Shown piece after piece: positions 6,664-10,438 of a stretch of DNA of 10,438 nucleotides. The DNA is from an uncultured Fretibacterium sp. Its GTDB lineage: Bacteria > Synergistota > Synergistia > Synergistales > Aminobacteriaceae. Position 1 is the first letter of the stretch; every line of letters starts with the position of its first letter. Made by a program: the position numbers and the translations under genes. The DNA lies in the NCBI GenBank assembly GCA_905373185.1, contig CAJPSE010000046.1, forward strand, positions 1 through 10,438, in the 5' to 3' direction. The notes below the pieces were generated by a model. It was not told the DNA's origin, did not search any database, and was given only the letters and a program-made list of their open reading frames with translations.

Positions 6664-6693
6664 CCCCACAAGAGGGGGCGGAACTTGGCGAAT

Positions 6694-6722
6694 AAAATAG
6701 CACCCCTGCGGCAGGGTGTCAA
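6694..6722 (-). promoter_or_regulatory. Promoter of trpL-trpB with inverted repeat in the spacer
   Basis: Minus strand: consensus TTGACA (6722-6717), 17-bp spacer, TATTTT (6699-6694). Transcription would begin near 6687, leaving about 50 nt before the leader peptide. The spacer and the end of the -35 form an imperfect palindrome: CACCCTG (6718-6712) with CAGGGGTG (6708-6701), one bulge. It could be a repressor operator or merely a second, weak terminator for the pst operon just upstream. Confidence 0.78.
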
Positions 6723-6745
6723 GAGCCCGGGAGAGGTTCGGCGGG

Positions 6746-6765
6746 AAAACGCCCTCACGGCGTTT
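6746..6765 (-). terminator. Probable terminator of the pst operon
   Basis: Minus strand AAACGCC (6765-6759) pairs perfectly with GGCGTTT (6753-6747), loop GTGAG, ending in a short run of four U residues. It begins inside the pstB stop codon. The short U-run makes it a modest terminator; the palindrome at 6718-6701 followed by TATTTTATT may back it up. Confidence 0.6.
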
Positions 6766-7615
6766 ACGGCCCCGTTCGCGCCGACGGGGCGGCGTCGGCC
6801 GGGTCCGCGTCTCCATAGGCCTCGTCCAGGAGGGATCCGTCGTCGATGGAGGCCCCCAGTTCCCGCGCGTCCAGCCGCTTCACGATCCTGCCTCCGGACA
6901 GGACCAGGGCGGCATCGGCCAGCCTCCGGGCCTGCCTCAGATTATGGGAGACCAGGATGACGGAACGGCGTCCCCGAAAGGACAGGATCAGCTCCTCTAT
7001 CCTGAGGGCCGCGTCCCGGTCCAGCGAGGCGGTCGGCTCGTCCAGCAGAAGCAGCTCCGGGTCGAGGGCCAGGGCGCGGGCGAGGCAGAGCCGCTGCTGC
7101 TGGCCCCCGGACAGGGTGGACGCCGGGGAATCCAGCCGGTCCGCGACCTCCTCCCAGAGCCCGACCTCCTGGAGACGCTCCCTGAGCACCTCCTCGAGCC
7201 TGTCGCGGGAAAGGTCTCCGGCCAGGGACACGGGAAGCGTGATGTTCCTGCGGATGCTCATGGGCAAGGGGTTGGGCGTCTGGAAGACCATCCCCGCGGC
7301 GCGGCGCAGCCGGGAGATGGAGGGCGCGTTCGGGCCCGCCGTCGGCATCAGAATCCCGCCGAGCGAGACCCGGACGTCCCCAGAGCTCTCGCAGCCCTCG
7401 AAGCACTCGTTCAGCCGGTTCAAGGCCCTGAGGAACGTGGTCTTTCCGGACCCCGAGCGCCCCAGCAGAACGGTGATCCTCAGGGCGGGGAAATCCGCGT
7501 CGATGCCGTGAAGGACCCGACGCCCCCCAAAGGAGACGTCGAGGGACCGGACGGAAGCGCAGAGAGAAGCTCCGTCCCCGGATGGTACAGGCAAGGCGAA
7601 GGCCTCCTTTCTCAC
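6764..7615 (-). CDS. pstB: Phosphate ABC transporter ATP-binding protein
   Basis: The ATPase that powers phosphate import through PstC-PstA at the inner membrane. 283 aa from GTG 7615. Walker A is GRSGSGKTT (52-60), the Q-loop is MVFQTPNPLPMSI with Gln112, the ABC signature is LSGGQQQR (168-175), Walker B is LLLLDEP (188-194) and the H-loop is SHN with His224. FQTPNPLPMSIRRNI matches the PstB-specific FQKPNPFPxSIxxN, and LNRLNE is also PstB-typical. The start is uncertain: GTG 7615 has AAAGGAGG 5 nt upstream, while TTG 7594 has a second AAAGGAGG 8 nt upstream and would fit the usual family length better. GTG 7633 and GTG 7654 (overlapping the pstA stop) are also in frame. The gene is last in pstSCAB; no phoU follows. 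Confidence 0.93.
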   Translation of the reverse strand: MRKEAFALPVPSGDGASLCASVRSLDVSFGGRRVLHGIDADFPALRITVLLGRSGSGKTTFLRALNRLNECFEGCESSGDVRVSLGGILMPTAGPNAPSISRLRRAAGMVFQTPNPLPMSIRRNITLPVSLAGDLSRDRLEEVLRERLQEVGLWEEVADRLDSPASTLSGGQQQRLCLARALALDPELLLLDEPTASLDRDAALRIEELILSFRGRRSVILVSHNLRQARRLADAALVLSGGRIVKRLDARELGASIDDGSLLDEAYGDADPADAAPSARTGP

Positions 7616-7659
7616 GATACCCTCCTTTCTCACGATGCTCCCGCCCGGTCTCACGATGC
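7603..7659 (-). repeat. Triplicated start-site repeat at the pstA/pstB junction
   Basis: Three tandem units on the minus strand. Copy A is 7659-7641 (GCATCGTGAGACCGGGCGG), copy B is 7638-7621 (GCATCGTGAGAAAGGAGG) and copy C is 7620-7603 (GTATCGTGAGAAAGGAGG). B and C match at 17 of 18 bases; A matches the first 11 bases of B. Copy A contains the pstA stop (GTGA). Each copy contains an in-frame GTG for pstB, and copies B and C add a strong Shine-Dalgarno. Confidence 0.88.
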
Positions 7660-8535
7660 CCCGCCCCGGCGCCATCGGCTCTCCAGCCTTCGCTGCAGGC
7701 AATACGCGGCAAGCGACAGGAGGGCCGACAGCGCCAGCAGGACGAGGGCCGTTCCGAAGGCCCGGGTGAGTTCGTCCTGGTCCGCGTACTGTGCGGCCGT
7801 GTAGTAGATTCGGAAGGGCAGGGCCTCGAACTTGGCCGTGAGCCCGGAGGGGAACCCCGCGTTCGCGACGGCGCCGGTGAGCATGATGACGGCGGTGTCC
7901 TCCACGGTGCGCCCCATCGCCAGGATCACGCCGCCGAGGATCCCGGGCGAGGCCGAGGGGACCAGAAGGTGCCGCAGCGCCTGCCCCCGGGACAGCCCCA
8001 GGGCGGCGGCATCGACGTAAAGGCGCTCCGGAAGGGCCTCCAGAGCCGATTGGGTGGCCGTGACCAGGGTGGGCAGGACCAGGATGGCCAGGCAGACGGA
8101 CGCGAGCAGCAGACAGGTCGTCCCCCGAGGCAGCAGCGTGCGCCGAAGGGAGAGGATCAGGACAAACCCAAAGAGCCCCATCACGATGGAGGGGATCCCC
8201 GCAAGGACGTCGACGGCCGTCTCGAGGGCCTGCTTTTTCCGGGGCGGAGCGTAGCAGGCCAGGTAGATTCCGCAGCCGACCCCCGGGACGAGCGCCAGCG
8301 CCATGGTCACGGCCAGCAGGGACAGCGTGCCGAGCATGGCCGGCCAGACACCGTCCCAAACGGGTTTCAGCGCCAAGATGGCCTCCATCGGAGGGGTGCC
8401 GCCGAAGAGGAGGGCGGGACCCAGTGTCGGGACGCCGCGCGCCAGGAGGAAGGACAGCAATCCCCCCAATGCGGCGCAGACGGCGATGGCCGATCCCCAG
8501 CTCAGGGCCCAGAGCCCCGCCTCCCGAGCCCTCAC
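7651..8535 (-). CDS. pstA: Phosphate ABC transporter permease PstA
   Basis: One of the two membrane subunits of the Pst phosphate channel. 294 aa with about six hydrophobic segments. The cytoplasmic coupling (EAA) loop is DAAALGLSRGQALRHLLVPS (175-194), followed by PGILGGVILAMGRTVEDTAVIMLTGA, which matches the conserved PstA region after the loop. IPSIVMGLFGF (114-124) is also typical. The start is GTG 8535-8533, whose GTGA overlaps the pstC stop by 4 bp, with GGGAGG upstream; this is a standard translational-coupling arrangement. Confidence 0.94.
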   Translation of the reverse strand: MRAREAGLWALSWGSAIAVCAALGGLLSFLLARGVPTLGPALLFGGTPPMEAILALKPVWDGVWPAMLGTLSLLAVTMALALVPGVGCGIYLACYAPPRKKQALETAVDVLAGIPSIVMGLFGFVLILSLRRTLLPRGTTCLLLASVCLAILVLPTLVTATQSALEALPERLYVDAAALGLSRGQALRHLLVPSASPGILGGVILAMGRTVEDTAVIMLTGAVANAGFPSGLTAKFEALPFRIYYTAAQYADQDELTRAFGTALVLLALSALLSLAAYCLQRRLESRWRRGGAS

Positions 8536-9377
8536 GAGGACTTCCTCCCGCCCAGGTTCCGGGCCAGAAGGCTGACGCAGACGGAGCCGATCAGGAGCAG
8601 TCCCCCGGCAAGCAGCAGGGAGAGGTGCTCCCCGCCCCCCATGTCCGAGGAGAGCACCAGCCCGATATGGGCCGTCAGGCTGCGCATGGAGTCGAGGGGG
8701 GAACGGGCGAACTGGACGGCGTTCCCGGCCAGCATGGTGGGGAGCAGGGTGTCCCCCAGGGCCCGGCCGAAGCCCAGAATGGCCGCGGTCAGGAGGGCGC
8801 GCCGGGACCCCGGGATCGCCACCCGGGCGAGATGCTGCAGGGGCGTCATCCCCAGCGCCGAGGCCGTCAGGGCCGTCTCGGCACTTCGGGAGCGCATGGC
8901 GCCATCCATGACGAGCGTCATGGTCGGGACGCCCTGCAGGGCAAGCATCGAGGCTGCCGCCAGCCAGCAGAACCCCGTTCCTCCCAGCGCGCCGCGGATG
9001 ACCGGGACCAGCACGAACGTGGCGGTGAAACCGTAGACGACGGTCGGGACCGCGGTCATGAAGCGCAGGATGCCCATGAGGAATCGGGCGGCGGGGCGCG
9101 GTGCGGCCCCCCGGAGCATGCAGCAGCACCCCAGGGAGAGCAGCCACCCCGCACCGAGCGAGGAGAGGGCCAGCAGAAACGAGGCGTGAATCATGGCCGC
9201 GATGCCGAAACGGCCGGCACGGGGGTCCCATACCGGCCCGAACAGAGAGAGCCCCTGCCCCGCCCTCAGGGCGTCCAGAGCCGAGAACAGGATGAAGGCG
9301 AAGACGGTCGAGAGCACGCTCCCCACGAAGCAGGCCAGGACGCGCAGCCAGAGGGGAGCTGGATGCGAAGGGCGCAT
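8532..9377 (-). CDS. pstC: Phosphate ABC transporter permease PstC
   Basis: The partner membrane subunit to PstA. 281 aa with about six predicted membrane helices. FGPVWDPRAGRFGI (46-59) corresponds to the W-P-FG periplasmic motif usual near the PstC N-terminus, and VPTVVYGF (110-117) to the conserved IPSVVYG. The EAA loop is ETALTASALGMTPLQHLARV (167-186), followed by LLTAAILGFGRALGDT (195-210). ATG 9377 is used; it starts 16 nt after the pstS stop. The nearest Shine-Dalgarno-like GAGG lies about 14 nt upstream, farther than ideal, so initiation may depend on coupling with pstS. Confidence 0.94.
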   Translation of the reverse strand: MRPSHPAPLWLRVLACFVGSVLSTVFAFILFSALDALRAGQGLSLFGPVWDPRAGRFGIAAMIHASFLLALSSLGAGWLLSLGCCCMLRGAAPRPAARFLMGILRFMTAVPTVVYGFTATFVLVPVIRGALGGTGFCWLAAASMLALQGVPTMTLVMDGAMRSRSAETALTASALGMTPLQHLARVAIPGSRRALLTAAILGFGRALGDTLLPTMLAGNAVQFARSPLDSMRSLTAHIGLVLSSDMGGGEHLSLLLAGGLLLIGSVCVSLLARNLGGRKSS

Positions 9378-9393
9378 GGGCTCGGGCCCGTCC

Positions 9394-10239
9394 TCAGTTC
9401 CTGGGCTTGGGGACGGGGATGTAGCCGCTCTCCTCGATGATCTTCGCGCCGTCCGGGCTGTAGATGTAGTCGATGAAGGCCGCAGTCAGTCCCGTCGGGG
9501 CTCCCTTGGTGTTCATGTAGAGATCGCGCACGACCTTGTAGGCCCCGGACGCGGCGTTCTCCTGCGTCGGCAGCGCGCCGTCCAGGGCGACCCCGGCGAT
9601 GGAGGCGTCGAGGTGTCCGATGCCCACGTAGCCGATGGCCCGTTTGTCCTGAGCGATGGCCGTCTTCATCGCGCCGTTGGAGCCGACGACGTTGACCGAC
9701 GGGGAGAGCTGCGCCTTGCCGAGCAGCTTGTCGGTGAAGGTCTCGCGGGTCCCGCTGCCGTCCTCACGGCCGTAAAGATCGATGGCCCCGGGCTCCCCGC
9801 CGAGCTCCTTCCAATCCGTAACCTTGCCCGAGTAGATGTCCATGATCTGCTCCCCGGAGAGGCTCTTGACGGGATTGTCGGGATGGACCGCGACGGCCAC
9901 TCCGTCGATGGCGAAGGGGAAGGTCACCAGTCCATACTTTGAAATCTCCTCGTCCTTCAGGGGACGTCCGGTGTTCCCGATGGCCGCAAGGCCCTCCCCC
10001 ACCTGCTTGACGCCGACGCCCGAGCCGCCCCCCGCGACGGAGATGCGGATGTCGGGATAGGCGGACATGATGTTCTGAGCCGCCTTTTTCATGACGGGGA
10101 TGTGGGCGGTGCCGCCCGCGATGTCCAGGGTCCCCGAGAGCCCCTTGAACGCGTCGAGGGGCTCGGCAAGGGCCGATGCCGCAGAGAGGGACAGGGGCAG
10201 CAGAACTGCCATCAGCAGTTTTTTCATCATGGTCTTCAT
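9394..10239 (-). CDS. pstS: Phosphate-binding periplasmic protein PstS
   Basis: The periplasmic receptor that hands phosphate to PstC-PstA. 281 aa. The signal peptide has basic MKTMMKK, a hydrophobic core and a cleavage site after A-L-A at residue 25; there is no lipobox cysteine, so the mature protein is soluble, which fits a diderm envelope. Ligand-loop motifs are GGGSGVGVKQ, then EDGSGTRETF and VVGSNGAM, followed by AIGYVG and a C-terminal GYIPVPK. The frame is open further upstream, but ATG 10239 has AAGGAG 9 nt before it and is the only start that leaves an intact signal peptide. First gene of the operon. Confidence 0.96.
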   Translation of the reverse strand: MKTMMKKLLMAVLLPLSLSAASALAEPLDAFKGLSGTLDIAGGTAHIPVMKKAAQNIMSAYPDIRISVAGGGSGVGVKQVGEGLAAIGNTGRPLKDEEISKYGLVTFPFAIDGVAVAVHPDNPVKSLSGEQIMDIYSGKVTDWKELGGEPGAIDLYGREDGSGTRETFTDKLLGKAQLSPSVNVVGSNGAMKTAIAQDKRAIGYVGIGHLDASIAGVALDGALPTQENAASGAYKVVRDLYMNTKGAPTGLTAAFIDYIYSPDGAKIIEESGYIPVPKPRN

Positions 10240-10262
10240 TGCAGAGGGCTCCTTCCGTTCAA

Positions 10263-10286
10263 CGATTTTCCGATTTTTCGATTTTT
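10263..10286 (-). repeat. Three tandem 8-bp repeats in the pstS leader
   Basis: Minus strand AAAAATCG (10286-10279), AAAAATCG (10278-10271), GAAAATCG (10270-10263), directly between the predicted -10 and the pstS ribosome-binding site. The period is 8 bp, unlike the 11-bp spacing of known PhoB/PhoP boxes. Possible regulator site or replication slippage. Confidence 0.7.
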
Positions 10287-10314
10287 TGATAAGATCCAGA
10301 TTCGACGATTTCAA
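10286..10314 (-). promoter_or_regulatory. Predicted promoter of pstSCAB
   Basis: Minus strand TTGAAA (10314-10309), 17-bp spacer, TATCAA (10291-10286), in the only A/T-rich stretch upstream of pstS and about 50 nt from its ATG. The -10 is imperfect; Pho-regulated promoters often have weak elements and need an activator, but no recognised Pho box was found. Confidence 0.45.
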
Positions 10315-10344
10315 GAACGATAAAGGCGAGGGCGGCGGCAGCGG

Positions 10345-10413
10345 CGTGCTCCGCATCTGGAGCACGAGCAGGCGGGCCTCCGCACGAATGCGGGGGAGCC
10401 CGGTTCGATCGGG
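10345..10413. other. Three consecutive hairpins upstream of pstS
   Basis: Hairpin 1 is cgtgctcc (10345-10352) with ggagcacg (10359-10366), a perfect 8 bp with a 6-nt loop. Hairpin 2 is cctccgca (10377-10384) with tgcggggg (10389-10396), 8 bp including one G-U on the plus strand, with the tetraloop cgaa. Hairpin 3 is cccg (10399-10402) with cggg (10410-10413). They lie between the pstS promoter and the window edge. They could be the terminator region of a preceding gene, part of a structured RNA, or a palindromic repeat. No coding region is supported in 10315-10438. Confidence 0.45.
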
Positions 10414-10438
10414 TCCGTCTTTGTGGGGAACAGTACCC

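Noticed and set aside
6568..6720. T-box or TRAP-type control of the trp leader
   Set aside because: No T-box consensus (AGGGTGGNACCGCG) or specifier arm is seen, and only a few GAG triplets without the 9-11 regular repeats needed for TRAP. The Trp codon run and pairing pattern fit ribosome-mediated attenuation instead.
7616..8359. N-terminal extension of the pstB frame back into pstA
   Set aside because: The extension lies out of frame inside the conserved PstA permease; pstB begins in the repeats at the pstA stop.
10240..10365. N-terminal extension of pstS upstream of its signal peptide
   Set aside because: It would bury the signal peptide behind about 40 polar residues encoded by promoter-like and repeat sequence; the ATG at 10239 has a good ribosome-binding site.
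10399..10413. tRNA T-arm-like ggttcgatc near the right edge
   Set aside because: The stem does not pair in the required 5+7 geometry, no acceptor stem or CCA is present, and the adjacent hairpins do not form D and anticodon arms.
1..10438. CRISPR arrays, insertion sequences, prophage or toxin-antitoxin genes
   Set aside because: No regularly spaced repeats with unique spacers, no transposase or integrase motifs and no terminal inverted repeats were seen; the short repeats found are local tandem duplications.

Overview
The window is high-G+C bacterial DNA (roughly 60-65% by eye) with tightly packed genes. Nearly all genes are on the minus strand; the only confident plus-strand gene is a chemoreceptor. 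Strong Shine-Dalgarno sites, frequent GTG/TTG starts, a diderm-type PstS with a cleavable (not lipoprotein) signal, a Cache-type chemoreceptor and the lepB-rbgA pair would fit a member of the Synergistota (Fretibacterium-like) or a similar anaerobe. That assignment is an impression from gene style, not a database result.

Layout, left to right. 1-1257: rbgA (50S ribosome-assembly GTPase, 3' end cut off by the window edge) lies two bases downstream of lepB (signal peptidase I), and a near-consensus minus-strand promoter drives the pair. 1463-3694: a divergent full-length methyl-accepting chemotaxis protein. 3695-3895: a gene-free stretch with a 19-bp tandem repeat and a perfect 15-bp hairpin. 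3896-5114: a two-gene unit, HAD phosphatase then thpR (2'-5' RNA ligase-like phosphodiesterase), with overlapping ends. 5193-6392: a stand-alone trpB (tryptophan synthase beta chain) with no trpA beside it. 6393-6722: a long regulatory leader for trpB. 6764-10239: pstS-pstC-pstA-pstB, a high-affinity phosphate ABC importer with translationally coupled genes and no phoU. 10240-10438: pstS promoter region plus a structured edge.

The most interesting part is the trpB leader. It has a consensus promoter, a 22-codon (or 19-codon) leader peptide ending in Met-Trp-Trp-Trp-Gln-Pro-stop, and then two intrinsic terminators in series, each followed by seven U residues, before the trpB ribosome-binding site. 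This is classical ribosome-mediated tryptophan attenuation applied to a lone trpB. The pairing pattern suggests more than the textbook case. A segment downstream of the Trp codons can pair with the left arm of terminator 1 (2:3 antiterminator). The right arm of terminator 1, once freed, is perfectly complementary over 7 bp to the left arm of terminator 2 (4:5). One stalled ribosome could therefore disarm both terminators in a relay.

Other points of note: a degenerate G4 motif (AKKD for NKxD) in RbgA; triplicated start-region repeats at the pstA/pstB junction that multiply the GTG start and Shine-Dalgarno sites; 8-bp tandem repeats in the pstS 5' region; and a well-formed ribosome-binding site plus ATG that leads into sequence antisense to thpR.
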